A stretch of DNA of 48,539 nucleotides from an uncultured bacterium. Lineage in GTDB: Bacteria > Bacillota_I > Bacilli_A > RFN20 > CAG-826. Position numbers and translations under genes: made by a program. Positions 1 through 6,877 of the stretch are shown in pieces (within the stretch, counting starts at the first letter, position 1; each line of letters begins with the position of its first letter). The stretch covers positions 1 to 48,539 of the forward strand of contig CASFQR010000014.1 of assembly GCA_949297275.1 (NCBI GenBank). Direction: 5' to 3'. The notes beneath the pieces were generated by a model that was given only the letters and a program-made list of their open reading frames with translations, did no database searches and was not told the DNA's origin.

Positions 1-1
1 G

Positions 2-46
2 GAAGAAGAAATGGATGCTTTAATGCCTTGGAATTTAGAAAAATAA
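2..46 (+). CDS. 3' end of an unidentified gene (partial)
   Basis: The frame is open from the window edge and ends in EEEMDALMPWNLEK and TAA. It runs directly into a good intrinsic terminator, which supports a real gene end. Fourteen residues are too few to name the product. Confidence 0.5.
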   Translation, partial: EEEMDALMPWNLEK

Positions 47-74
47 CTCGGACGTTCGCTAGTTCGAGTTTTTG
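45..74 (+). terminator. Intrinsic terminator of the partial gene at the left edge
   Basis: AACTCGGAC pairs with GTTCGAGTT (one G-T pair) around an 8-nt loop and is followed by a T run. The stem starts in the stop codon of the partial gene. Confidence 0.75.
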
Positions 75-104
75 TTACCTGTAAAACATTAACGCTTACA
101 AATT

Positions 105-137
105 AAAAAAGACACTTCGCAATTGATACGAAATGTC
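105..137 (-). terminator. Intrinsic terminator downstream of tRNA-Ser(GCU)
   Basis: On the minus strand GACATTTCG and CGAAGTGTC form a 9-bp stem with one wobble pair, followed by six T. It lies 14 nt beyond the tRNA 3' end. Confidence 0.75.
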
Positions 138-150
138 GACTTTTCTTAGA

Positions 151-241
151 TGGCGGAGCAAGGGGGATTCGAACCCTCGCACCGGTTACCCGATCTAACG
201 GTTTAGCAAACCGTCCCCTTCGGCCTCTTGGGTATTGCTCC
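151..241 (-). tRNA. tRNA-Ser(GCU)
   Basis: A 91-nt class II tRNA. The acceptor GGAGCAA pairs with TTGCTCC, followed by discriminator G and an encoded CCA. The anticodon loop carries GCT (plus-strand 205-207), and there is a long variable arm and a TTCGAAT T-loop. It reads AGC and AGU serine codons. Confidence 0.95.
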
Positions 242-284
242 GTGCGATAGATAGATTATAACATCTTATAATAAATAGCAAGTT

Positions 285-1238
285 TTATTTTACGCTATTA
301 TAGGCTTCTTTTATCGCTTTCATTGAGGCGACAAGTTGCGAAATTTCATCCTCGCTAAAAGGCGGATATAAGACTTCTTTTACCCCTTGAGAATTAATGA
401 TGCAAGGCAAAGATAAATAGACATCATCGATTTGACCATTAAAGGCCTTGGAAAGATAACTCGAAATAGTTAAAACTGAATTTTCATTATTATAAATCGC
501 TTCAATAATGCGGGTGGCTGCTAGGGCAATACCATAATAAGTTGCCCCTTTCATTTTGATGATTTCATAAGCTGAATCTTTTACTTCTTTTGCAATATTT
601 TCCATGCGTTTTGCACCATTATCTTTGCATTTCCCACATTTTTTGCAAAAATGTTCTAACGGAATGCCAGCAATCGTTGTTGTTGAAAAGGCTGGAACTT
701 CGCTATCGCCATGTTCGCCAATGACATAAGCATGAATTGAACGCGGATCAATTTGAGTTTCTTCGCCAAGAAGATATTTTAAGCGAGCGCTATCAAGGAC
801 AGTGCCTGTCCCAATAACGCGCTTAGAAGAAATATTTAATGTTTTATAAGTATATAACGATAAAAGATCAACGGGATTACTAGCAACTAAAATAATTGCC
901 TGATCATTCAAACAAGGCTTTAAATTAGCGATGATACTTTCAAATATTTTGATGTTGCGCCCTAGAAGTTCTAAGCGTGATTCGCCTTCTTTTTGATTGA
1001 CTCCAGCGGAGATAACAACAATATGCGCGTCGATTAAATCTTGATAATCCCCCGCGTAAACTTTTTTCGCACTGATAAGGGCTAAACCATGCGATAAATC
1101 TAAAGCATCACCACTTGCCTTATTTTTATTAACATCGATAATGACAATTTCATTAACAGAACTATTAATACATAAACTAAAGGCTAAAGAAGAACCAACA
1201 AAGCCGTCTCCAATAATTGCTACTTTTCTTTTTTCCAT
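285..1238 (-). CDS. ldh: L-lactate dehydrogenase
   Basis: Reduces pyruvate to L-lactate with NADH in the cytoplasm, which fits a fermentative lifestyle. The 317-aa length is normal. The Rossmann motif GDGFVG is at residues 10-15, the NAD-ribose-binding Asp is at about 35 (VIIDVN), the Q of AGVNQKEGESRL marks lactate rather than malate specificity, and the active-site His is in VIGEHGDSEVP. An unusual Cys cluster (HFCKKCGKC) lies near residues 196-203. The start is supported by GAGGGG about 10 nt upstream. It follows proS on the same strand but a terminator separates them, so it is probably transcribed separately. Confidence 0.95.
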   Translation of the reverse strand: MEKRKVAIIGDGFVGSSLAFSLCINSSVNEIVIIDVNKNKASGDALDLSHGLALISAKKVYAGDYQDLIDAHIVVISAGVNQKEGESRLELLGRNIKIFESIIANLKPCLNDQAIILVASNPVDLLSLYTYKTLNISSKRVIGTGTVLDSARLKYLLGEETQIDPRSIHAYVIGEHGDSEVPAFSTTTIAGIPLEHFCKKCGKCKDNGAKRMENIAKEVKDSAYEIIKMKGATYYGIALAATRIIEAIYNNENSVLTISSYLSKAFNGQIDDVYLSLPCIINSQGVKEVLYPPFSEDEISQLVASMKAIKEAYNSVK

Positions 1239-1298
1239 CTTTTGACCCCTCTTTTAATATAATTTATTTTTGACAAAAACAAAAATAATATACTCAGT

Positions 1299-1320
1299 AA
1301 AAAAGCTAGCAAACGCTAGC
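1299..1320 (-). terminator. Intrinsic terminator between proS and ldh
   Basis: On the minus strand GCTAGC-gttt-GCTAGC is followed directly by TTTTTT. It ends the proS transcript, or may attenuate readthrough into ldh, whose start is about 60 nt further on. Confidence 0.75.
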
Positions 1321-1425
1321 TAGTATCTAAGAAAGGGATGACTAAGATTGGAAGAGGGGATAATTATGCACTGGCTTCCTTAGACAATTACATTATATTA
1401 AGGTGTAAGTTAGGCTATTCCCACT
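1321..1425 (-). other. Potentially structured RNA region between proS and ldh
   Basis: About 105 nt without a gene. Read on the minus strand it can fold into a hairpin TTACA...TGTAA and a second GGAAG...CTTCC, with possible outer pairing of GGGA near 1416 to TCCC near 1338, ending at the terminator. This could be a leader element for ldh or a small RNA processed from the proS 3' UTR. I could not match it to SAM, preQ1, TPP, purine, T-box, 6S or SRP consensus features. Confidence 0.3.
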
Positions 1426-2853
1426 TTAATAAGCTTTAGCAAACAAAACAACTTTATCAGCTTTTTTGCCACAGCAAATACATTTATCACCATGCGCGTG
1501 TTGATCAAAGGGTAAACAGCGAGCAGTCATTTGAAAATCTTCTTTAATTTTATTTTCGCAATTAACATCACCGCACCACATCGCGCGGGCATAACCACCA
1601 TGATCGGCCACCTCTTTTAATTCATCATATTGCTGAACTTCTTTAATATGGGAATTTAAGAAGTCGTGAGCTTTTTGATACATTTCTTGATGAATAAGAC
1701 GCAATAAAGCATGAATATTATTGACCAAATCTTCTTCACTAGAAGTTTCTTTTTTGCCATCATTACGTTTAACTAAAACATAACTATCTTTTTCAATATC
1801 GCGCGGACCAACTTCTAGGCGTAAAGGAACACCTTTCATTTCATATTCAGAATATTTCCAGCCTGGCGTATGATCGCTATCATCTAATTTAACTCTAATA
1901 TTAGCGTCTTTTAATAATTTTAATAATTCATGCGCTTTCTTTAAAACTTCTGGTTTCTTCATCATAATTGGAACAATGACGACTTGTAAAGGAGCAACTA
2001 AAGGTGGAAGCACTAAGCCGTTATCATCGCCATGCACCATAATTAAGGCCCCAATAAGACGCGTGGAAACACCCCAACTAGTTTGATATGGGGTTGCAAG
2101 TTTATTATCGCGTCCTAAATAAGAAATATTAAAAAATTTAGCAAATTTATCACCAAAATAATGGGTAGTACCAGCTTGCAGGGCCTTGCCATCATGCATT
2201 AAAGCTTCAATACCATAAGTTTCTTCTGCTCCGGCAAATTTCTCTTTATTTGTTTTAATCCCTTTAGAAAAGGGAATAGCTAAAACATCGCGACCAAGTT
2301 TATCGTAAACTTCTAACATTTCTAAGGCGTTATGACGCGCTTCATCTTCCCGTTCAAACATCGTATGGCCTTCTTGCCAGAGAAATTCACTGCCACGCAA
2401 GAAAGGGCGTGTTGTTTTTTCCCATCTAACGACGGAGCACCATTGATTATAAATCTTAGGTAAATCGCGATAAGAAGAGATTATTTTAGCGTAATGCTCA
2501 CAGAATAATACTTCACTAGTTGGGCGAATGATTAGATGATCTTCAATTTCATCTTTACCACCAATAGTGGCAATAAGCGTTTCAGGAGCAAAACCTTCAA
2601 CATGTTCTTTTTCTTTATTAAATAAAGATTCGGGAATGACTAAAGGCATATAAACATTTTCCACTCCCAAAGTTTTAAATTTGGCATCTAATTTTTCTTG
2701 GATTAATTCCCAAATGCGATAGCCATAAGGTCGATAAATAATAAAGCCTTTAACGGATGAATAATCCATTAATTCAGCTTTTTTACAGACATCAGTGTAC
2801 CACTTAGCAAAATCGACATCACGAGGGGTAATTGACTCATTTTTGTTTTCCAT
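1426..2853 (-). CDS. proS: Prolyl-tRNA synthetase (archaeal/eukaryal-type, no editing insertion)
   Basis: Charges tRNA-Pro. At 475 aa it is the short class II form that lacks the large bacterial editing domain and has a C-terminal extension. Motif 2 is RPTSEVLFCEHYAK followed by FLRGSEFLWQEGHT. Motif 3 lies around HGDDNGLVLPP, followed by the anticodon-binding domain (APLQVVIVPI). The C-terminus has Cys pairs (MWCGDVNCENK, CICCGKK) and ends in AKAY, as in the zinc-binding tail of this type. It starts 18 nt after the stop of the upstream membrane protein gene, which suggests one operon. No T-box leader fits in that gap. Confidence 0.95.
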   Translation of the reverse strand: MENKNESITPRDVDFAKWYTDVCKKAELMDYSSVKGFIIYRPYGYRIWELIQEKLDAKFKTLGVENVYMPLVIPESLFNKEKEHVEGFAPETLIATIGGKDEIEDHLIIRPTSEVLFCEHYAKIISSYRDLPKIYNQWCSVVRWEKTTRPFLRGSEFLWQEGHTMFEREDEARHNALEMLEVYDKLGRDVLAIPFSKGIKTNKEKFAGAEETYGIEALMHDGKALQAGTTHYFGDKFAKFFNISYLGRDNKLATPYQTSWGVSTRLIGALIMVHGDDNGLVLPPLVAPLQVVIVPIMMKKPEVLKKAHELLKLLKDANIRVKLDDSDHTPGWKYSEYEMKGVPLRLEVGPRDIEKDSYVLVKRNDGKKETSSEEDLVNNIHALLRLIHQEMYQKAHDFLNSHIKEVQQYDELKEVADHGGYARAMWCGDVNCENKIKEDFQMTARCLPFDQHAHGDKCICCGKKADKVVLFAKAY

Positions 2854-2871
2854 TTAGATAAGTCCTTTCCT

Positions 2872-4599
2872 TTATAGCATAGCTTTAATTTTTGAACTAT
2901 TTTTTTCTGGGATTGGGAGAATCATCTCTTCACTAGGAGCAATAATTTCCCCTGAGATTAAAGATACACCAATCTTTACCATCAATTCAACTGAACTCCA
3001 ATTCATTAAATCACTAATGATAATTGGGTGATTATACGATAATAATTTCTCGATTAATCCGTGTAATTGGATTCTCGCGCGTGAAGAATTTTTTAAAGCG
3101 CTGGTCAATGTTCCACCAATAACAAAGAAATCAAAAAGATCATAAACTTTTTGCGTTAAATTTAAATCTCTTTCATTAATTAAGAGGGCAACTTCATAAC
3201 CTTTCACGCGAAAGGTTCTAACATCATTAATCATTTCATCTTCATTGTTTTCAAAATTTAATAAGTCATTGCTATCTAATAAGATAACTAGATGGGTTTC
3301 TTTAATTTTCGAAATGTGAGACAAAGATTTAATGACATGGGGCTTTTCTGATAATTTTATAGGAAAAAATAAACGCAATGAATCATTCGGTTTTTGATTA
3401 TTGAAGCGCGAGATAACATTCGTCGCAATCGTCGCGAATAATTCTTTATCGTCTTCTGTACGATAAGCATATTCTTTTAATTCATCAATTGAATCAAAGA
3501 AAGTACCATCAGGAGTTGGGAAAGAAAAATATCCCAGTGTCTTTTTCTTATCGACATTATAAATGGGGCGGAAAAGATATTTGATTTTTTTATCGCGAAT
3601 TAAGCGTTCAACTTCGCTGCGGTATTGGTTTTCGCCTAAATCAATCGAACGCATTCCTTCTTCATACATTAAGCAGAATTCATCTTCTTCTTTAGCCATA
3701 TTAGCCATTTCAATTGATTTTTTAATTAATTCTTCATGATTATGGGGAAATAATTTATTCTCCACTACCCCAACAGTATATTCGATGTTGTCATTATAAG
3801 AATTTAAAATAAGAAAACGATTAATCTCTTCCTTAATAGCGTTAATTAACGACATCGCATGCGAACGAAGATAACTATGTAAATCAAAAAGAATAAATTG
3901 ATTTTCCGAATAAAAGAACACTAAGCGCGATTGTGAAATATAACTAAGTAAAATGTCTTTAATTTTAATATAGGCTACACGGGTAAAAGAATCATTTTCA
4001 TAGCGTCCTCTTTTTTGGGTAAAACAAAAAGCAAAAGTTAAACCGCGATTAACAGAATTATTTAAAAGAGCCTTAGAGATTTTTTCTTCGCTTGAAGGCG
4101 CTTGACGAACATTTTTGGCAATCACCTTTTGAGCACCTGATTTAAAGAGATAACTTTCTAGATGCAGAATTTGCTTTTTACGATCGATTTTTTGAATTTG
4201 CAATAAAGAATAATATTTTTTCTGCGATTTAGAGACCATGACATTAATTTCTAAATATGCGGGTGTGTTCTCGCTATTATCCATTAATTTAGAAATCCAT
4301 TCGATTAATTTTTCGCGTTCACTCGCGGGAAATTGATTATAAAATTCCGTCACAGTTGAAGTTCTTTTTTTATTTAAAGAAGCGCGATTAAAAAAGACAA
4401 CATGATCGTTTTTTATATCAATAACAAAGACGCGTAAAGAATTGGAACTTTCTTGGATTTTTTCTTTATATTTTTTCGATTTAGCGATTGAGACACTAAA
4501 AATGATAATAAATAGTAAAAAGACAACGATTAAAAAAATAAATAACAAGAGAGTTACTAAATTGAACGCTAAATCGGTATAAGTTCGTGTTATAGACAC
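2872..4599 (-). CDS. Membrane-anchored degenerate GGDEF-EAL family protein
   Basis: A 575-aa protein. One strong membrane helix spans about residues 12-38 (LLLFIFLIVVFLLFIIIF). A PAS-like segment follows (about 50-150), then a GGDEF-fold region whose C-terminal part is recognisable (YTVGVVENK...LIKKSIEMANMAKEEDE), then an EAL-fold region (about 335-565: KYLFRPIYNVDKKKTLGYFSF, LVILLDSNDLLNF, IIISDLMNWSSVELM, GEIIAPSE). The GGDEF signature is not visible and the EAL triad is replaced by YFSF. DDFGTG is replaced by NERDLN. It is therefore probably not a cyclase or phosphodiesterase, and more likely a nucleotide sensor or scaffold. The start is GTG with no ribosome binding site, placed where transcription should begin. 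It is followed by proS. Confidence 0.7.
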   Translation of the reverse strand: MSITRTYTDLAFNLVTLLLFIFLIVVFLLFIIIFSVSIAKSKKYKEKIQESSNSLRVFVIDIKNDHVVFFNRASLNKKRTSTVTEFYNQFPASEREKLIEWISKLMDNSENTPAYLEINVMVSKSQKKYYSLLQIQKIDRKKQILHLESYLFKSGAQKVIAKNVRQAPSSEEKISKALLNNSVNRGLTFAFCFTQKRGRYENDSFTRVAYIKIKDILLSYISQSRLVFFYSENQFILFDLHSYLRSHAMSLINAIKEEINRFLILNSYNDNIEYTVGVVENKLFPHNHEELIKKSIEMANMAKEEDEFCLMYEEGMRSIDLGENQYRSEVERLIRDKKIKYLFRPIYNVDKKKTLGYFSFPTPDGTFFDSIDELKEYAYRTEDDKELFATIATNVISRFNNQKPNDSLRLFFPIKLSEKPHVIKSLSHISKIKETHLVILLDSNDLLNFENNEDEMINDVRTFRVKGYEVALLINERDLNLTQKVYDLFDFFVIGGTLTSALKNSSRARIQLHGLIEKLLSYNHPIIISDLMNWSSVELMVKIGVSLISGEIIAPSEEMILPIPEKNSSKIKAML

Positions 4600-4605
4600 G
4601 AATTA

Positions 4606-4614
4606 ATTATAACA
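4606..4614 (-). promoter_or_regulatory. Extended -10 promoter for the GGDEF-EAL-like gene
   Basis: On the minus strand TGTTATAAT has a perfect -10 with the extended TG. The expected start of transcription, about 7 nt downstream, coincides with the GTG start at 4599, implying a leaderless mRNA. No convincing -35 was seen. Confidence 0.55.
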
Positions 4615-4672
4615 ATAGAAATTTGTTTTTCTAGTTTAAGTGGTATGTCAAGATGAAATAATTTTAAAATAA

Positions 4673-4700
4673 TTGAAAAACTAAACTATTTTGCTATGAT
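4673..4700 (+). promoter_or_regulatory. Promoter of tRNA-Ser(CGA)
   Basis: TTGAAA, 16-nt spacer, TATGAT. Transcription would begin a few bases before the mature tRNA at 4714. Confidence 0.6.
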
Positions 4701-4713
4701 AATCATTGGTTTA

Positions 4714-4804
4714 GGAGGAATACCCAAGTGGCTGAAGGGGTCGGTTTCGAAAACCGATAGGAGGTGCAAGCTTCGCGGGGGTTCGACTCCCTCTTCCTCC
4801 GCCA
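4714..4804 (+). tRNA. tRNA-Ser(CGA)
   Basis: A 91-nt class II tRNA. Acceptor GGAGGAA pairs with TTCCTCC, then G and encoded CCA. The anticodon loop TTCGAAA carries CGA and reads UCG. Long variable arm and TTCGACT T-loop present. Confidence 0.95.
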
Positions 4805-4805
4805 G

Positions 4806-5015
4806 TTTATAACCAACATTTTGATACAATAAAATGGTATTGAAATGAACTATCTTTGCTCAGAATTCGAGCAATTTTTAATTTTAAGTGCTTCGCTATT
4901 AGATGAAAATTGGTTAGAACTGAGGGATTTTTAAAAATTAGTTCTACTAGAAAAATGAAAACCTGCTAGATAAATGTTTCTCTACTAGAAAAACGATACC
5001 ATACTAGTGAAATGA
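4806..5015. repeat. Segment sharing sequence with 24145-24350, including ~20-bp degenerate direct repeats
   Basis: Two blocks recur near 24.2 kb. The first (about 4806-4875) holds ACATTTTGATACAA and a TTGCTC hairpin. The second (about 4945-5012) contains four degenerate units of 19-20 bp around a CTAG core (variants CTAGAAAAATG, CTAGATAAATG, CTAGAAAAACG, CTAGTGAAATG). Arrays of ~20-bp repeats are typical of IS21-family ends and also of plasmid iterons. An istB fragment lies downstream at 6434, so an IS end is my preferred reading. Confidence 0.55.
4856..4879 (+). terminator. Terminator of tRNA-Ser(CGA)
   Basis: TTGCTC-agaattc-GAGCAA followed by a T run. It lies within the first block shared with the 24.2-kb region. 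Confidence 0.6.
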
Positions 5016-5400
5016 TACCCTTTGTTTTTTGATAAAAAATCTCGTAGATAGTGTTTCTTAAAACATTAAAATATTTGCAAATTTGATTATAAGGTACAGA
5101 GACTTCAATTCTTGTTTTGCCAAGGATACAGAAGATAGAAAGCAATAGCACATATGTTGAATCAGGTGTTTTTGCATATACTAATAAAAAAGATTTTAGA
5201 CCAATTAATGATGTTCTTTTGCAGATTTTCAATGTCGTTCCGTTTAAACTTCCTCAGAAAAAAAGACGAAACTGCTGTTTATTTTTCGTTAAAATTCCTC
5301 GACTATCTCTTTCTAGCCGATGAAGGAAGAAGCGAAATTAAATATCAAAGCACCAGGTCTTTGTGTTGGACGTGATGCAAACTGAAATAGATTTTTATTC
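5016..5400. other. Unassigned accessory sequence between repeat array and Fic promoter
   Basis: No convincing intact gene. An open minus-strand frame (4966-5232, 88 codons) contains a stretch that looks like a helix-turn-helix (VPYNQICKYFNVLRNTIYEIF) but has no good start context and reads into the repeat array, so it may be the tail of a decayed mobile-element gene. Plus-strand frames here have no recognisable domain. Confidence 0.35.
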
Positions 5401-5424
5401 ATTCTTTTTGCTCATAGTATTATG

Positions 5425-5489
5425 CCGATATAGGTAGTATATTGACTTAAAATAGCAATTTCTTTACAATAATATTGTGCCGATATCGG
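5425..5489 (+). promoter_or_regulatory. Promoter of the HTH-Fic gene flanked by two operator-like palindromes
   Basis: TTGACT (5442-5447), 17-nt spacer, TACAAT (5465-5470). The perfect palindrome CCGATATCGG (5480-5489) sits at the expected transcription start. A one-mismatch copy, CCGATATAGG (5425-5434), lies just upstream of the -35. Both are embedded in a longer shared string, TATT(A/G)TGCCGATAT. The arrangement suggests repression by a DNA-binding protein, plausibly the HTH of the Fic protein itself. Confidence 0.65.
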
Positions 5490-5508
5490 AATAAAGGAGG
5501 TGATTTAT

Positions 5509-6438
5509 TTGGAATTAAAAAATATCTTATACTTTGTTGAAAAGTGGGGAATCAACGAAAGAAGAATCAGAGCTTTGTGTTCGGAAGGTAGAATTGAAGG
5601 TGCAATAAAAGTTGGCAAAACTTGGTTGATACCAGTAGAGGCAACAAAGCCTATTGATAAAAGATATAAAGTTAAAGAAAATATATTTTATAATTCAATC
5701 GATTTTAAACCAGTTGATAAAAAGAAAGATTTGATAGATTCATTTAGACCATTTTCAAATTTGATGAATAAGCAACTCAAAAATAAATTAGTTGTTGAGT
5801 GGACTTATAATTCAAATGCAATTGAAGGTAATAATTTAACTCTTTCTGAGACCAAAGCAGTTTTAGAAAATGGAATTACAATTAAAGGCAAGCCATTAAA
5901 GGATCACTTGGAAACCATAAATCACAAGGAAGCAATTGACTTTATTGAAGAACTTGTTCGAAAAGATTGTGTTTTAACTGAATATAACATTAAATCAATT
6001 CATCACTTAATATTAAAAGAAATTGATTCTGTTAACGCTGGTAAATATCGTCAAGAAAATGTTTTTATTAGTGGTGCAAAACACATACCTCCTAACTATA
6101 TTAATGTACCTTTTGAAATGCAAAAATTAATAGAAAATTATAAAAAGTGGAGTAATTTACACCCTATCGTAAGAGCATGTTATCTTCATGGTGAGTTTGT
6201 AAAAATACACCCTTTTGTAGATGGAAACGGAAGAACTGCAAGACTCTTACTTAATTTTGAGTTAATAAAAAATGGATATCCGCCTATTATAATTAAAAAC
6301 GAAGATAGAGTTGAATACTATGATGCTTTAGATAAAGCACATACAACTGATGACTATTCTGACTTTATAGAAATTATTAAAAATCTTGTTGAAGAATCAG
6401 AAAATGAATACCTATTTTTATTAAATGCTCGTATATAA
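5509..6438 (+). CDS. HTH-Fic protein (class II Fic, putative AMPylating enzyme)
   Basis: Residues ~1-50 form a MerR/excisionase-like DNA-binding domain (WGINERRIRALCSEGRIEG, then GKTWLIP). The Fic domain follows. It carries the inhibitory-helix motif SNAIEGN ([S/T]xxxE[G/N]) N-terminal to the Fic core, which defines class II. The complete active-site motif HPFVDGNGRTAR includes the catalytic His. Fic proteins of this kind typically transfer AMP to target proteins. The start is TTG at 5509, 8 nt after AAAGGAGG. A GTG at 5500 overlaps that ribosome binding site and cannot be the start. The 3' end overlaps an istB fragment in another frame, and repeat arrays lie upstream, so the gene sits within mobile-element debris. 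Confidence 0.88.
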   Translation: MELKNILYFVEKWGINERRIRALCSEGRIEGAIKVGKTWLIPVEATKPIDKRYKVKENIFYNSIDFKPVDKKKDLIDSFRPFSNLMNKQLKNKLVVEWTYNSNAIEGNNLTLSETKAVLENGITIKGKPLKDHLETINHKEAIDFIEELVRKDCVLTEYNIKSIHHLILKEIDSVNAGKYRQENVFISGAKHIPPNYINVPFEMQKLIENYKKWSNLHPIVRACYLHGEFVKIHPFVDGNGRTARLLLNFELIKNGYPPIIIKNEDRVEYYDALDKAHTTDDYSDFIEIIKNLVEESENEYLFLLNARI

Positions 6439-6595
6439 CAAAAATTTTGGAGAATGGGCTGATGTATTTCAAGATAACACTATCTCAGCAACAATATTAG
6501 ATAGAATCTTACATCATGCGAATGTTGTAAAAATCATAGGTGATAGCTATAGGCTTAAAGAAAGAGGTGATTATATAGTTATTAAAAATAAATAA
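6434..6595 (+). pseudogene. istB: IS21-type istB, C-terminal fragment
   Basis: The frame reads YNKNFGEWADVFQ, then ATILDRILHHANVV and GDSYRLKERG. This matches the C-terminus of the IstB helper ATPase of IS21-family elements (FxEWxxVFxD...ILDRLLHHxxV...GxSYRLK). The Walker A and B portions are missing. It overlaps the last codons of the Fic gene, so the two came together by recombination or insertion. Confidence 0.75.
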
Positions 6596-6650
6596 CTGGG
6601 GAAAATTCCAGCGTGAATTTTGGGGAAAATTTAAATGTTATTGACAGGAG
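6596..6650 (+). repeat. Probable right end of the IS21-type element
   Basis: Directly after the istB stop the motif TGGGGAAAATT occurs twice (about 6598 and 6622), and the segment ends near TTGACA (6643-6648). Repeated motifs just outside istB are the usual right-end structure of IS21-family elements. The exact outer boundary is not defined here. Confidence 0.45.
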
Positions 6651-6691
6651 TTACAACCATCTTTGATGATTAATATATTGTAAATACAAAG

Positions 6692-6769
6692 GTGAAAGAA
6701 TTAGCTGCACTCAAAGAAAAAAATTCACTCACAATTAGCAAAATTATGGAGAATCTGTTGCGTAAATAA
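6692..6769 (+). pseudogene. Fragment of a ribbon-helix-helix (antitoxin-like) protein
   Basis: The 25-residue frame VKELAALKEKNSLTISKIM... ends in TAA and resembles the helix-turn-helix half of CopG/RHH proteins. An in-frame stop lies just upstream and the N-terminal strand is absent. It is too short for certainty. Confidence 0.3.
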
Positions 6770-6787
6770 GGCAAGTTGTTATATATT
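6758..6787 (+). promoter_or_regulatory. Promoter of the preQ1-riboswitch operon
   Basis: TTGCGT, 18-nt spacer, TATATT. The predicted transcription start falls at the 5' end of the riboswitch. The -35 is weak. Confidence 0.45.
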
Positions 6788-6793
6788 GTTAAA

Positions 6794-6832
6794 GACAGTT
6801 CGCGACCATCCTGTCAATAAACAAAACTATGG
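6794..6832 (+). promoter_or_regulatory. preQ1-I-type riboswitch aptamer
   Basis: P1 is GACAG (6794-6798) with CTGTC (6811-6815). The loop holds CCAT (6806-6809), and an A-rich strand (AATAAACAAAACT) follows P1. ATGG (6829-6832) can pair with the loop to form the P2 pseudoknot. This is the preQ1-I architecture: a short hairpin, an A-rich tail and an H-type pseudoknot, in under 45 nt. The gene downstream encodes a VUT/YhhQ transporter, a known target family for queuosine precursors. CCATC (6806-6810) could alternatively pair with GATGG (6834-6838) at the foot of the terminator, which suggests ligand-promoted termination. Confidence 0.8.
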
Positions 6833-6836
6833 AGAT

Positions 6837-6856
6837 GGCGCTTTAAGCGCTTTTTT
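6837..6856 (+). terminator. Riboswitch expression-platform terminator
   Basis: GGCGC-tttaa-GCGC followed by six T, directly 3' of the preQ1 aptamer and 20 nt before the transporter start. It is positioned for attenuation rather than for ending an upstream gene. Confidence 0.8.
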
Positions 6857-6877
6857 CTTATGTTGATGGTTAAACAT

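Noticed and set aside
1270-1297. Plus-strand TTGACA followed by TATACT as a promoter for an antisense RNA to proS
   Set aside because: The spacing is 13 nt, too short for a normal promoter, and no plus-strand terminator or gene follows.
4940-5015. CRISPR array
   Set aside because: The ~20-bp units are degenerate and contiguous without unique spacers, and no cas gene is present.
5117-5375. Two overlapping plus-strand frames of about 70 codons
   Set aside because: They overlap each other in different frames, have no ribosome binding site or recognisable domain, and lie in mobile-element debris.
6860-6877. Upstream ATGs of the VUT transporter
   Set aside because: The first lies 4 nt after the riboswitch terminator's T run, leaving no room for a ribosome binding site; the family N-terminus fits the ATG at 6878 better.
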